From CADEFX01 sp963806735 (lineage in GTDB: Bacteria > Pseudomonadota > Alphaproteobacteria > Rhizobiales > Hyphomicrobiaceae): 64,000 bases of DNA. Below the pieces are notes generated by a model. The model was given only the letters and a program-made list of their open reading frames with translations, was not told the origin of the DNA and did no database searches. Below are positions 49,855-59,341 of this stretch, one piece after another. The stretch covers positions 124,001 to 188,000 of the forward strand of contig CAWEBE010000069.1 of the NCBI GenBank assembly GCA_963806735.1. Reading direction: 5' to 3'. The first letter of the stretch is position 1. Every line of letters starts with the position of its first letter. A program made the translations under genes and the position numbers.

Positions 49855-51498
49855 TCACGCGCTGCCGCGCATGATCGGCGCGGCGATGCTCTCGATCATC
49901 ACGTTGACACACGCCGCCTTGCCGCTGGCCAAGGCACGTTCGATGGCATCCGGCAGATCGCCAATGTTGTCCACCATCTCGCCGTGCCCGCCGAGAGCTT
50001 CTACAACTTGATCATAGCGCGTCGGCAGCAGTGTGCAGCCGTGCATGCGCTGGCGGCCGTACTCGCGCAGCTGGATCTGGCTCTCCGCGTTCCAGCATGC
50101 GTCGTTGCCGACAATGGCGACGAACGGCCGGTTGTGGCGCACGGCCGTATCGAACTCCGACATGTGGAACCCGAACGTTCCGTCACCCAGCACCGCAAAG
50201 ATCGGTGCCTTCGGCTCGTGGCAGCGCGCGCCGATGGCAAATGGAATGGCCGACCCGATCGCTCCGGCAATACCGTTGATGAGCCGGCGGGATACCGGCA
50301 GCAAACCCTGCGCCCACTGCGCGAACTCGCCGCCGTCGCAGATCAATATGGTATCGGGATCGCGCTCCACGAAAGGCCTGAGCGCTCGGAATACCTCCAC
50401 GGCATGCAGCTTGCCGCGTGTTGTCGATTTGAGCTCATCCCACGCCGGCGGTCGCTTATCGATGGCTGTGCGCGCCTCCTTCAGCCAGCCACCGTCGGCT
50501 GGTTTCCTTTTCCCGGCACGCCGCACCAGCACCTCGATCGCGGGCACCGAGTCGGCAAGGCAGGCGAGGGCGAGGCTGCTACCCTTCTCTTTCACCGCGC
50601 GCTCGATCAGCGCTGCTTCCGGGTCGATGACGATGAGTTGGCATTTTGCATCCACTGTTGGCGAGCTGGCCCACTGCAGCGTGAAATCGAGCGGCTTGCC
50701 GAGCAGCACGATCAAGTCGGCGCGCCCGAGGATTTCCGCATAGCGTCCGAGCGTGGCGTCGCGGATGCCGCGCACGCTTTCCATGATGACAGCGGGCGCG
50801 TTGGTTGCCGCCTCGAGTGCTGTCACCAGCGGCCTTCGCTTCGCGTTGGCCAGTTGCGGGCCCGCAATGAGCAGGGGTCGCTTGGCTGCAGCGATGGCAT
50901 CCAGCACTGCGTCGGCGGCAGCATCGACAAGAGATATCCCGGGCTTGGCTTGTGCCTTTGCATCAGGCCAGACAATGGCATCGGCAGCGACTTCCGCATC
51001 CAGCAAGTCAGAGGGCAGGCTGAGGTGCACCGGTCCTGGCCGGCCTGTGGTGGCGATGCGCATGGCCTCGGCCACATCGCGCCCGAGATGTGCTGCGGAC
51101 GTTGCGGTCCATGAGGCTTTGCTCACCGGTGCCGCCATATCGGCCTGGCGGATTTCCTGAAACCCGCCGCGCCCAAGCTCGCTCGTCATGGCGTGGCCTG
51201 ACAGCAGTACCATGGGCAACTCGGCAACCAGCGCCGTGTACAGCGCACCGACCGCATTGGCATGGCCCGGACCGCCGGTGACCAGGGCAACACCCGGCTC
51301 GCCCGTCAGCCGCCCCCACGCATCGGCCATGTGCACGCAGGCCGCCTCATGCCGCGCATGTAGGATTTCGAGCTGGGTCTCCAGCACCGCATCGTAGACC
51401 GACATGATGTGGTTGCCCGACAGGCTGAAGATGTGGCGCGTGCCCAGCTGCTCCAGCGTGCGCGCAACGATGTCGGCCCCGCGCAGGGTCTTGCTCAT
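49855..51498 (-). CDS. Thiamine diphosphate-binding enzyme (acetolactate synthase/benzoylformate decarboxylase-like)
   Basis: 547 aa, three domains. The N-terminal PYR domain has the catalytic Glu in ILHARHEAACVHMADAWGR; the middle domain is FAD/nucleotide-like; the C-terminal PP domain has the ThDP motif GDGTFGFHMSEFDTAVRHNRPFVAIVGNDACWN. The start at 51498 gives MSKTLRGADIVARTLEQLGTRHIFSLSGNHIMSVYD. Members decarboxylate 2-oxo acids or join acyl groups. Given neighbours for aromatic acids, a decarboxylase or 2-hydroxyacyl-CoA lyase is plausible, not proven. It is divergent from the Rieske oxygenase gene, with a palindromic repeat between them. Confidence 0.87.
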   Translation of the reverse strand: MSKTLRGADIVARTLEQLGTRHIFSLSGNHIMSVYDAVLETQLEILHARHEAACVHMADAWGRLTGEPGVALVTGGPGHANAVGALYTALVAELPMVLLSGHAMTSELGRGGFQEIRQADMAAPVSKASWTATSAAHLGRDVAEAMRIATTGRPGPVHLSLPSDLLDAEVAADAIVWPDAKAQAKPGISLVDAAADAVLDAIAAAKRPLLIAGPQLANAKRRPLVTALEAATNAPAVIMESVRGIRDATLGRYAEILGRADLIVLLGKPLDFTLQWASSPTVDAKCQLIVIDPEAALIERAVKEKGSSLALACLADSVPAIEVLVRRAGKRKPADGGWLKEARTAIDKRPPAWDELKSTTRGKLHAVEVFRALRPFVERDPDTILICDGGEFAQWAQGLLPVSRRLINGIAGAIGSAIPFAIGARCHEPKAPIFAVLGDGTFGFHMSEFDTAVRHNRPFVAIVGNDACWNAESQIQLREYGRQRMHGCTLLPTRYDQVVEALGGHGEMVDNIGDLPDAIERALASGKAACVNVMIESIAAPIMRGSA

Positions 51499-51617
51499 GG
51501 ATTGGTTTCCTTCGAGCACAGTTTGGGTTTTGAGGCCCGCAGGCGGCAGGACCGCGTCATCGGGGGAGATGGTGGATGGCGAAGTATCCGAACCGTCAGC
51601 GAGCCCTGTCAAGGTGC

Positions 51618-51689
51618 CTAGTGTGGCGGTTCCGAAATTCGCCGAGAGTTCGCGGCAACTGCTGACGAACTTCGCGATCGGGACACTAG
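51618..51689. repeat. Palindromic intergenic repeat, family A copy 4
   Basis: A 72-base element with left arm CTAGTGTGGCGGTTCCGAA, nearly the left arm of copy 1, and right arm GACGAACTTCGCGATCGGGACACTAG, identical to the right arm of copy 2. So it is a hybrid of the two subtypes and its own arms pair only partly (GAAATTCGCC with the CGAACTTCGCGATC side). It lies between the divergent ThDP enzyme and Rieske oxygenase genes. Confidence 0.85.
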
Positions 51690-51793
51690 CTCATGCATCC
51701 GCAAACAGGCGGGCTTGCCGTCGGGGCAACCCTTTGCCAGATTTGACCCAAGCCGCCGATTGAGCGGTCTGTGGAGAACTGGGGAGCGCCGGG

Positions 51794-52981
51794 ATGGATC
51801 GCAGTCTGCAAGTCAAGCTGCTGAAACGCCTGCTCCACTACGTCGACACCAAGAGCACCGCGCTGGCTGACGCGCCCTGGCGCAACGAGGTCAGCGCCTA
51901 CACCGATCCTGAGCGTCTGCGGCAGGAGCAGGACGTTCTCTTTCGCCGCCATCCGCTGCTGATGGGTTTTGCATCGGAGTGGGCCAAGCCCGGCGACTAC
52001 CGCACCGACGACTTCGCGGGCGTACCCATATTGATCGTGCGGGACAGGGACAATGTGCTCCGCGCGTTTCTCAATGTCTGCCGGCATCGCGGTGCCAAGG
52101 TCGTCGACGGCTGCGGATCGGCGCGCGTCTTCTCATGCCCGTACCACGCCTGGACTTACGAGCTGAACGGCAAGATCAGAGGTATTCCCGATGAGCCGGC
52201 GTTTCCTGGCGTACGCGCCGAGCGTTCGGGCCTTACTCCGCTTGCTCTATGCGAAAAGCATGGCCTCGTCTGGGTACTGCCCACCCCGGCTACGGACGGA
52301 ACCATTACCTTCGATATCGATCCGTGGCTCGGTGGCCTCGGGCCCGAGCTCGGGGCTTATGGCTTCGGCTCCTATCACCTCTATGACCGGCGCACGATCA
52401 ATGAGACGATGAACTGGAAGATCCTCGTCGATACGTTCCACGAGGGCTACCACATCGGCTTCCTGCATCGAGATTCGCTCACCGATGTCCTGCACGGCAA
52501 TATCACCGACTTCGAGCCGTTCGGCGCCAATCATCGGCTGATCTTCCCGCGCCGCAAGCTGGAGCGGCTGAAGGCACAGCCGGAGGACACATGGGATCTG
52601 ATGTGGAACACAGCGACCGTGTACGCGCTCTTTCCCAACACGCTGTTCGTGACGCAGGGTGATCACGTGGAGGTGCACCGCGTCTTTCCCACCGAAGGCA
52701 GGCCCGACCGGGCCGTCATGGAGACCGGTTTCTACGTTCCCAAGGCGCCGGCCACCGAGGACGAGCGGCGCCATTGGCAGGCAAACCTCGATCTCGTCAT
52801 CAAGGTGGTGCAGACCGAGGACTTTCCGGCGGGGCGCAGCATGCAGCTCGGTTTCTCCTCGGGGGCGCAGCAACAAGTCGTCTACGGCCGCAACGAGCCG
52901 GCCATGATCCACTATCACCAGTCGATGCGACGGGCCTTGGGTTTGCCGGACGAGGCTTCGATGGCTACGGCCGCGGAATGA
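51794..52981 (+). CDS. Aromatic ring-hydroxylating oxygenase alpha subunit, Rieske type
   Basis: 395 aa. The Rieske cluster ligands are in VCRHRGAKVVDGCGSARVFSCPYHAWTYE (C-x-H ... C-x2-H). The catalytic iron motif D-x2-H-x4-H is seen in VDTFHEGYHIGFLH. Such oxygenases add oxygen to aromatic rings or demethylate, using electrons from a reductase, which is not seen nearby. The start at 51794 follows GGGGAG. The Liv-type importer and acyl-CoA ligase follow about 200 bases downstream, consistent with catabolism of an aromatic or alicyclic acid. The exact substrate is unknown. Confidence 0.92.
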   Translation: MDRSLQVKLLKRLLHYVDTKSTALADAPWRNEVSAYTDPERLRQEQDVLFRRHPLLMGFASEWAKPGDYRTDDFAGVPILIVRDRDNVLRAFLNVCRHRGAKVVDGCGSARVFSCPYHAWTYELNGKIRGIPDEPAFPGVRAERSGLTPLALCEKHGLVWVLPTPATDGTITFDIDPWLGGLGPELGAYGFGSYHLYDRRTINETMNWKILVDTFHEGYHIGFLHRDSLTDVLHGNITDFEPFGANHRLIFPRRKLERLKAQPEDTWDLMWNTATVYALFPNTLFVTQGDHVEVHRVFPTEGRPDRAVMETGFYVPKAPATEDERRHWQANLDLVIKVVQTEDFPAGRSMQLGFSSGAQQQVVYGRNEPAMIHYHQSMRRALGLPDEASMATAAE

Positions 52982-53004
52982 TCCGCGGACCACTCAAATG
53001 AGCA

Positions 53005-53033
53005 TTGACAAAGCTTCGGCGAAATGCCGGATT
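53005..53033 (+). promoter_or_regulatory. Possible promoter before the Liv operon
   Basis: TTGACA at 53005-53010 is a perfect -35 box. At a 17-18 base spacing lies CGGATT or GGATTT, a weak -10 match. It is 24 bases after the Rieske oxygenase stop and 148 bases before the first importer gene. No transcript start can be seen from sequence. Confidence 0.35.
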
Positions 53034-53180
53034 TGAATGACTTGAAATGAAGTGGCGGTAACCCGGCAGCAAAAGGCGGGACCGCCGAGTGGGAGGGTAC
53101 GCAATGCGGCTGTGCCGGTACGACCGGGGCATCAGCCATAGCCCGCGGTCCGCGGCTCCTTGGCTGCTGGAGCACGGCGC

Positions 53181-54044
53181 ATGACGGCGGCTGCGCCGCC
53201 AGTGCGCGTCGCTGCTGATCCAAGCCAGATGGCCGGATCAGCGGCCAGCGATGCGGCAGCGCACGCGGTCCAGCTTTCCATCGAGAATGTCTCCAAACGC
53301 TTCGGTGGCGTGACTGCCGTGACGGAAGTGACCGTCGCGGTTCCGCGCGGCGGTGTGCTCTCCGTCATCGGCCCGAATGGCGCCGGCAAGACCTCGCTCC
53401 TCAACATGGTGTCCGGCTTCTACAAGCCGGACACCGGCCGCATCGTGCTCGAGGGTCGCGACATCACGCGCAAGCGCCCTTACGAGATTGCGGCGCTGGG
53501 CATCGCGCGCACGTTCCAGAACATCGCGTTGTTCAGCGGCCTGACCGTGCTCGACAACCTGATGCTCGGGCGGCACGTGCGCATGCGCTCGGGCGTGCTC
53601 AAGAGCGTGATCTACTGGGGTTTGGCGCAGAAAGAGGAAGTGGCCCATCGCGAGGTCTGCGAGGAGCTGATCGAGTTCCTGAAACTGCAGGATCTGCGTA
53701 AGCAGCAGACCGGTGCGCTGCCTTACGGTCTGCGCAAGCGTGTCGAGCTCGGGCGCGCTTTGGCCCTCGAGCCCAGCCTCCTGCTGCTGGATGAGCCCAT
53801 GGGCGGCATGAACCAGGACGAGAAGGAGGACATGGCCCGCTACATCCTGGACGTGAACCAGGAGCGGGGCATCACGGTCGTGCTGATCGAGCACGACATG
53901 GGCGTGGTCATGGACATTTCCGATCGTGTGGTGGTGCTAGATCGCGGTCGCAAGATCGCCGAGGGCAGTCCCGCCGAGATGCAGAGCAACCCGGCGGTGA
54001 TCGCGGCCTATCTCGGCACGCAAAAGGGGGGGCAGCGGCCATGA
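53181..54044 (+). CDS. ABC transporter ATP-binding protein, LivG type
   Basis: 287 aa starting at the ATG 53181 (GGAG upstream). Walker A is GPNGAGKTSLLN, the signature is LPYGLRKRVELGRAL and Walker B LLLLDEPMGGMNQDE; the H-loop is VVLIEHDMGVVM. The long extra segment after the Q-loop (ALFSGLTVLDNLMLGRHV) is the LivG/BraF hallmark. It drives import of branched-chain amino acids or related compounds. The N-terminal extension of about 25 residues is unusual. It overlaps the acyl-CoA ligase gene by four bases and opens an operon that continues to LivF. Confidence 0.9.
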   Translation: MTAAAPPVRVAADPSQMAGSAASDAAAHAVQLSIENVSKRFGGVTAVTEVTVAVPRGGVLSVIGPNGAGKTSLLNMVSGFYKPDTGRIVLEGRDITRKRPYEIAALGIARTFQNIALFSGLTVLDNLMLGRHVRMRSGVLKSVIYWGLAQKEEVAHREVCEELIEFLKLQDLRKQQTGALPYGLRKRVELGRALALEPSLLLLDEPMGGMNQDEKEDMARYILDVNQERGITVVLIEHDMGVVMDISDRVVVLDRGRKIAEGSPAEMQSNPAVIAAYLGTQKGGQRP

Positions 54045-55993
54045 GCTTGGTGGACGACAAGGCAACTTCCACGCTGCCGAAGCTGTTGCAGCACAACGCG
54101 CGTGCCTTCGGCAGTCTGCCCGGCATGCGGGAAAAGGACCGCGGCATCTGGCGCAGCTACAACTGGCGCGCCTGCCTCGCCAATGTGCGCGACTTCGCGC
54201 TCGGCCTGGCGGCGCTCGGCTTCAAGCGCGGCGACAAGCTGGCTGTCGTCGGCGACAACAGCCCGCGCCTGTACTGGGCTCAGCTTTCCGCGCAGGCCCT
54301 CGGCGGTGCCGCCGTGCCCGTCTACCAGGACGCCATCGCCAGCGAGCTCGCCTACGTTCTCAATCACTCCGAGGTGTCGGTCATCCTGGCCGAGGACCAG
54401 GAGCAGGTCGACAAGATCCAGTCCTTGCAGGATCAGTTGCCCGCCCTGCGGTGCATCATTTTCGATGATCCTCGCGGCATGAGCGGCTATCGCCAGCCGA
54501 TGCTCAAGTCCTATGCCGATGTGCAAGCGCTGGGCCGTGAATTTGCAAAAAGCTCACACGGCTATTTCGAGCGCGAGGTCGATGCCGGCGGCCCCGACGA
54601 CGTGGCCATGATCGCCTACACGTCTGGCACCACCGGCACGCCCAAGGGCGCGCTGCTCAGCCACCGCAACATGGTCGCAACGGCGGAGAATTTCGTCGCC
54701 GCCGAGCAGGTGAAGCGCGGCGACAACTGGCTGGCCTATCTGCCCATGGCCTGGGTCGGCGACGTCATGCTCTCGCTGGCGGCGGCTCTGGTCGGCGGCG
54801 TCACCGTCAATACCCCCGAGGGACCCGAGACCGTGCAGCGCGATCTGCGTGAGCTCGGGCCGCACGCGATATTGGCGCCGCCACGCATCTGGGAGAGCAT
54901 TCTTACACAGTTGCAGGTCAAGGCAGCGGATGCGTCCTGGCTGAAGCGTCACGCTTATGAGCTGTTCCGGCGCATTGCCGAAAGGCGCGAGCTGCTCAAG
55001 AGCGATGGCAAGCGGATCCCCTTGCGGACAAGGCTGGGCTATTCGCTGGGTGAGGTGATCGCCTACGGCCCCGTGCGTGATCAGCTCGGTCTGCGCAACG
55101 CGCGCTGGTGCTACACCGGCGGCGCGCCGCTCGGCCCCGACACCTTCCGCTTCTTTCGCTCCTTCGGCGTGAACCTGAAGCAGATCTACGGCGCCACGGA
55201 AGCCAGCGCTCTGGTCGCCTTCCAGCGCGACGATCAGGCTGATCCGAATACGGTCGGCCGCCCGGTTCCGGGCGTCGAGCTGCGCATCGACGCCAACGGG
55301 GAGCTTCTCATCAAGGGGCCGGGCGTGTTCGTCGGCTACTACAAGCAGGACGACGCCACCCACGATGCCCTGACGCCGGACGGCTGGCTCAAGACCGGCG
55401 ATGCCGGCCTCATCGATCCGCAAGGGCAGCTCGCCATCATCGATCGCGCCAAGGATGTGGGCAAGTTGAACTGCGGCACGCCGTTTGCGCCCCAGTTCAT
55501 CGAGAACAAGCTGAAGTTCAGCCCGTTTATTCGCGAGGCGGTGGCGTTCGGCGACGCCCGTACGTTCGTCGCCGCCATGGTCGCCATCGACCTCGGCACC
55601 GTCGGCAACTGGGCCGAGCGGCGCGGGCTCGCCTACACCAGCTTCATGGATCTCAGCCGCAAGCCCGAGGTTGCCGGTCTGGTGCGGCAGGAGGTGGCCA
55701 AGGTCAACGCATCGCTACCTGTCGCGCTGCAAGTCAAACGCATCCTGCTGCTGAACAAGGAGCTGGAGGCCGATGACGCCGAGATGACGCGCACACGCAA
55801 GGTCCGGCGCCGGTTCGTGGCGGAGAAGTACGCCAAGATTATCGACGCTTTCTACAACGGTGCCAACAACGCCGACGTGGCCGTGGAAATCACCTTCGAG
55901 GACGGGCGCAAGAGCACGCTCGCCGCCACCATCGACATCCATGACGTAGCTCCCGCTTCGGCGGCGCAGAACGCAACCCGCAAAGCGGCATGA
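54041..55993 (+). CDS. AMP-dependent acyl-CoA synthetase (long-chain-type)
   Basis: 650 aa. The AMP-binding signature is in IAYTSGTTGTPKGALLSHRNM, the acyl-adenylate motif is GATEAS (then ALVAFQ) and the A8 region is TGDAGLIDPQGQLAIIDRAKD. It is about 90 residues longer than a typical FadD but similar to the bacterial long-chain ligases. It activates a carboxylate as its AMP ester and then CoA thioester. Its ATG overlaps the LivG stop, and LivH, LivM, LivK and LivF follow. This embedded position suggests that the imported acid is converted to CoA thioester directly. Substrate unknown. Confidence 0.88.
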   Translation: MSLVDDKATSTLPKLLQHNARAFGSLPGMREKDRGIWRSYNWRACLANVRDFALGLAALGFKRGDKLAVVGDNSPRLYWAQLSAQALGGAAVPVYQDAIASELAYVLNHSEVSVILAEDQEQVDKIQSLQDQLPALRCIIFDDPRGMSGYRQPMLKSYADVQALGREFAKSSHGYFEREVDAGGPDDVAMIAYTSGTTGTPKGALLSHRNMVATAENFVAAEQVKRGDNWLAYLPMAWVGDVMLSLAAALVGGVTVNTPEGPETVQRDLRELGPHAILAPPRIWESILTQLQVKAADASWLKRHAYELFRRIAERRELLKSDGKRIPLRTRLGYSLGEVIAYGPVRDQLGLRNARWCYTGGAPLGPDTFRFFRSFGVNLKQIYGATEASALVAFQRDDQADPNTVGRPVPGVELRIDANGELLIKGPGVFVGYYKQDDATHDALTPDGWLKTGDAGLIDPQGQLAIIDRAKDVGKLNCGTPFAPQFIENKLKFSPFIREAVAFGDARTFVAAMVAIDLGTVGNWAERRGLAYTSFMDLSRKPEVAGLVRQEVAKVNASLPVALQVKRILLLNKELEADDAEMTRTRKVRRRFVAEKYAKIIDAFYNGANNADVAVEITFEDGRKSTLAATIDIHDVAPASAAQNATRKAA

Positions 55994-56005
55994 GCGGAGA
56001 CAGCA

Positions 56006-56902
56006 ATGCTCGATGAACTGTCCTTCGCCTTCGCGCTCGTGGTGAGCGGGCTCTCAATCGGCCTCATGTACTCGCTGATCGCGCTCGGCTTCGTGCTCGT
56101 CTACAAAGCGACCGACGCCATCAACTTCGCCCAAGGCGAGTTCGTCATGCTGGCGGGCTTCGTCGCGGCCACGGCGCTGACGGTCAAGGGCATGCCGGCG
56201 CTCGGCGCTGTTGTCGCCGCCGTTGCGGCCATGATCGTATTCAGCTTCGCGCTGGAGCGCGTCGTGCTGCGGCCGCTACTCGGGCGCCCGGTCGTCGCCG
56301 TGATCATGGCCACCATCGGGCTCGCCGCCATTCTGCGCGGCCTCCCGCCGATATCTGTGGGTGCGGAGACGAAGGCGATTTCATTGCCCTTGCCCGATAC
56401 GCCGATCGCCTTCTTCACTGCTACCATTCCGCCCATTCAGGCGCTCGGCGTCGTCGTCTCGCTCGCCTTCTTTGGTGCGTTCACGTGGTTCTTCCTCAAG
56501 AGCCGCATGGGCGTGGCCATGCGAGCCGTGGCCGACAATCAGCAAGTCGCGATGGCCATGGGCATCAACGTCGAGCGCTATTTCGCCATCGCCTGGGCCA
56601 TGGCGGGCATCGTCTCGGCGCTCGGCGGCGTCATCTGGGGCAGCATGCTGGGCGTCGACACGCAGCTCGCGCTGGTCGGTCTCAAGGTGTTCCCGGTCGT
56701 CATTCTGGGCGGCCTCGACTCCGTTGCCGGCGCCATCGTCGGCGGTCTCATCGTCGGCGTGGTGGAGAGCATCGCTGCCGGCTATCTCGATCCTTACGTC
56801 GGCGGCGGCACCAAGGATTTCGCACCCTATGTGCTGATGATCATCATGCTGATGTTCAAGCCGTACGGCATTTTCGGCCAGCACCGGATCGAGCGGGTAT
56901 AG
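56006..56902 (+). CDS. Branched-chain amino acid ABC transporter permease, LivH type
   Basis: 298 aa, about eight to nine membrane segments. The family pattern is GLSIGLMYSLIALGFVLVYKATDAINFAQGEFVMLAG at the start, GVAMRAVADNQQVAMAMGINV in the cytoplasmic loop that contacts the ATPases, and GGLDSVAGAIVGGLIVGVVESIAAGY at the end. LivH forms the membrane channel with LivM. It begins 12 bases after the ligase gene. The transport unit is complete in this operon: two ATPases, two permeases and one binding protein. Confidence 0.93.
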   Translation: MLDELSFAFALVVSGLSIGLMYSLIALGFVLVYKATDAINFAQGEFVMLAGFVAATALTVKGMPALGAVVAAVAAMIVFSFALERVVLRPLLGRPVVAVIMATIGLAAILRGLPPISVGAETKAISLPLPDTPIAFFTATIPPIQALGVVVSLAFFGAFTWFFLKSRMGVAMRAVADNQQVAMAMGINVERYFAIAWAMAGIVSALGGVIWGSMLGVDTQLALVGLKVFPVVILGGLDSVAGAIVGGLIVGVVESIAAGYLDPYVGGGTKDFAPYVLMIIMLMFKPYGIFGQHRIERV

Positions 56903-56912
56903 GGGCGGATCG

Positions 56913-57980
56913 ATGCTGCATCGCGAGGCCGGTGTCTTCAAGACCAGCTATGCCGCCGACATGGCGCTCTATCCGCTGCCGATCGCGCGATGGGCCGTGG
57001 CCGGCGTGGTGCTGCTGTTCGCGGTGATCGTGCCGCTGATCCTGCACGACTACTATCTGTCGATTTTCAATCTGGTTTTCATCGCCATCGTCGGCGCCTT
57101 GGGTCTCAACATCCTGGTCGGCTACACCGGCCAGATCTCGGTTGGGCATGCCGCTTTCATGTCGGTCGGCGCCTACACGGCGGCCAATCTCGCAGTCAAG
57201 CTCGACCTCCCGTTCTGGATCACGCTGCCTGCGGGCGGACTGATGGCGGCTGTCATCGGCGCTATTGTCGGCATCCCGAGCCTGCGCATCAAAGGTCTCT
57301 ATCTCGCCATTGCCACGCTCGCCAGCCAGCTGATCATCGAGTGGGTCATCAATCACACGCCGGCGATCTCGGGCGGAGCTCAGGCCTCCATCGAGGTGCC
57401 CCGGCCGGCCCTGTTCGGCATCCAGCTCAAGACGCAGGGCCAGCTCTACCTCTTCCTCCTCTTTTTCGCAGCGCTGGCGATCGTGGCGACGCTCAACCTG
57501 GTGCGGAGTTGCATCGGGCGTGCTTTCGTGGCCATCCGCGACCAGGATATCGCCGCGGAAATCATCGGCATCAACATCTATCGCTACAAGCTGCTGGCCT
57601 TCGCGATCTCGTCCTTCTACGCCGGCGTGTGCGGAGTGCTCTACACCTACTATTTCGGCATCGCCAACTACGAGGCGTTCCAGATCGGCGTGTCGATCGA
57701 CTACCTGGCCATGATCATCGTCGGCGGCCTGGGGTCCGTCCTGGGCTCGGTGCTGGGCGCTGCCTTCATCACTATGCTGCCGATCGTCATTCGCTGGAGC
57801 GTCGAAGCCTTTGGCGGTGTGTTTCTCGACCCGTCCCAGCTGCCCGCTGTCACGGGCAGCCTCAGGCTCGTCATCTTCGGGTCCCTCATCATCTTCTTCC
57901 TGGTGGTGGAGCCCGAAGGCCTCAATCGCCTGTGGCGCAATATCCGGAACTACTTCAGAGTGTGGCCCTTCTCCTATTGA
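56913..57980 (+). CDS. Branched-chain amino acid ABC transporter permease, LivM type
   Basis: 355 aa. Recognised by VGALGLNILVGYTGQISVGHAAFMSVGAYTAA, ISAFYAG-like LAFAISSFYAGVCGVLYTYY and IIVGGLGSVLGSVLGAAFI. It has 9-10 hydrophobic segments with an N-terminal stretch of about 25 residues before the first helix (MLHREAGVFKTSYAADM). It pairs with LivH in the inner membrane. The stop is followed by a 46-base gap with a strong ribosome binding site for the binding-protein gene. Confidence 0.92.
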   Translation: MLHREAGVFKTSYAADMALYPLPIARWAVAGVVLLFAVIVPLILHDYYLSIFNLVFIAIVGALGLNILVGYTGQISVGHAAFMSVGAYTAANLAVKLDLPFWITLPAGGLMAAVIGAIVGIPSLRIKGLYLAIATLASQLIIEWVINHTPAISGGAQASIEVPRPALFGIQLKTQGQLYLFLLFFAALAIVATLNLVRSCIGRAFVAIRDQDIAAEIIGINIYRYKLLAFAISSFYAGVCGVLYTYYFGIANYEAFQIGVSIDYLAMIIVGGLGSVLGSVLGAAFITMLPIVIRWSVEAFGGVFLDPSQLPAVTGSLRLVIFGSLIIFFLVVEPEGLNRLWRNIRNYFRVWPFSY

Positions 57981-58026
57981 AGGGCCAAAGCAAAAAGCCC
58001 CGGAGAAAACAAAAGGGAGGTTACGC

Positions 58027-59280
58027 ATGCTACGCAAAAAGTGGTTGTCGACGATCCTCTTGAGCGGCGCGGCCCTCGCCGCTGTGGCCATGGGTCCGGC
58101 CGGCGCTCAGGACAAAGAGCTGGTATTCGGCCTGCAATGCGATCGCACCGGCGCAACCCAGACGGTGGGACCGTTCCTTTGCCCCGGCTACCATGATTAC
58201 GTCGCGCTCGTGAACAGCCAAGGCGGGGTGGAAGGCTACAAGATCCGCGTCATCGAGATCGATCACGAGTACAAGGTGCCGGCCGGAATGGAGGCGCACG
58301 AGCGCTTCAAGAAGGAAGGCGCCATCATCGAGGCCGTGTACGGCACGCCGCATGCTGCCGCTCTGTTGAAGAAGCTGGAGGAGGACAAGATCCTCGGCAC
58401 CACGCCGGGCTTCGGCTCGGGCGCGGCAGCGGACGGCAAGCGCTACCCTTACATGTTTCCCATTGCGGCCTCCTACTGGTCGCAAGGCGCTGCGGCCGTG
58501 AAGTTCATCAAAGACCAGCTCGGCGGCAATCTGAACGGCAAGAAGATCGCCTACCTGTTCTATGACAACCCGGCCGGCCGCGAGCCGATCGGCGTGCTGG
58601 AGGACCTCGCCAAGACGGAAGGCTTCGAGATGCGCACGTTCGCCGTGCCACCGCCTGGCGTGGAGCTGGCGGCGCAGGCGCTCGACATCACCGGCCGCTT
58701 CCGTCCCGACTTCGTCATCTCGCATCTGTTCGGCCGTTCGCCGTCTGTCGCCATCAAGGAGCTCAAAGGCAAAGGCTACCCGCTGAGCAAGGTTGTGGGC
58801 TTCGTGTGGGCGTCGGCGGAGTCCGACATCAATGCCGCGGGCGGGTTCGGGTTCGCCGAAGGCTACCACACCATGCAGTTTGCCGGCGTGGGCACGGACT
58901 TCCAAGTCATCAAAGACATCAACGCCGTGTACAAGGCACAAGGCAAGCCGGAGCCGAAGGAGCAACAGATCAGCGTCTACTATAACCGCGGTGTCCTGAC
59001 CGCCGCGCTGCATGTCGAGGCGGTCCGTAACGCCATCAAGGCCAAAGGTGGCGCCAAGCCGACCGGCGAAGATGTCAAGAACGGCATGGAAGCCGTGAAG
59101 AACCTGACCCTCGGTGGGCTCGTGCCTCCACTCAACGTAACGCCTGAAGACCACGAGGGCGGCGGTTGGGTGCAGATCTGGAGCGTCAAGGGCGGCAAGT
59201 TCGTCAAGTCGACCGAATGGTTCCAGGCGCATCGCGACGTGATCAAGAAGCACATCGTCGCCGACGCCGAGAAGAAGTAA
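58027..59280 (+). CDS. ABC transporter substrate-binding protein, LivK type
   Basis: 417 aa with a signal peptide (hydrophobic core TILLSGAALAAVAMG, cut near GAQ-DK). GGGAGG precedes the ATG at a good distance. The mature protein has VFGLQCDRTGATQTVGPFLCPGYHDYVALVNSQGGVEGYKI, where LivK family proteins bind the ligand's amino and carboxyl groups, and FGRSPSVAIKELKGKGYP. It is longer than E. coli LivK (369), typical of the HAAT family in Hyphomicrobiales. Its ligand is likely an aromatic or amino acid-type carboxylate, unproven. Confidence 0.88.
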   Translation: MLRKKWLSTILLSGAALAAVAMGPAGAQDKELVFGLQCDRTGATQTVGPFLCPGYHDYVALVNSQGGVEGYKIRVIEIDHEYKVPAGMEAHERFKKEGAIIEAVYGTPHAAALLKKLEEDKILGTTPGFGSGAAADGKRYPYMFPIAASYWSQGAAAVKFIKDQLGGNLNGKKIAYLFYDNPAGREPIGVLEDLAKTEGFEMRTFAVPPPGVELAAQALDITGRFRPDFVISHLFGRSPSVAIKELKGKGYPLSKVVGFVWASAESDINAAGGFGFAEGYHTMQFAGVGTDFQVIKDINAVYKAQGKPEPKEQQISVYYNRGVLTAALHVEAVRNAIKAKGGAKPTGEDVKNGMEAVKNLTLGGLVPPLNVTPEDHEGGGWVQIWSVKGGKFVKSTEWFQAHRDVIKKHIVADAEKK

Positions 59281-59341
59281 CTCGCACTCTCGTGTGCGGC
59301 GGGCGGCTAATGCTGCCCGCCGATGAGCTCAATGGCCGCTC

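Noticed and set aside
56856..58091. 411-codon open frame on the minus strand over livM
   Set aside because: Antisense of a conserved permease; very acidic and basic mixture typical of shadows.
58030..59253. 407-codon open frame on the minus strand over livK
   Set aside because: Antisense shadow; no motif.
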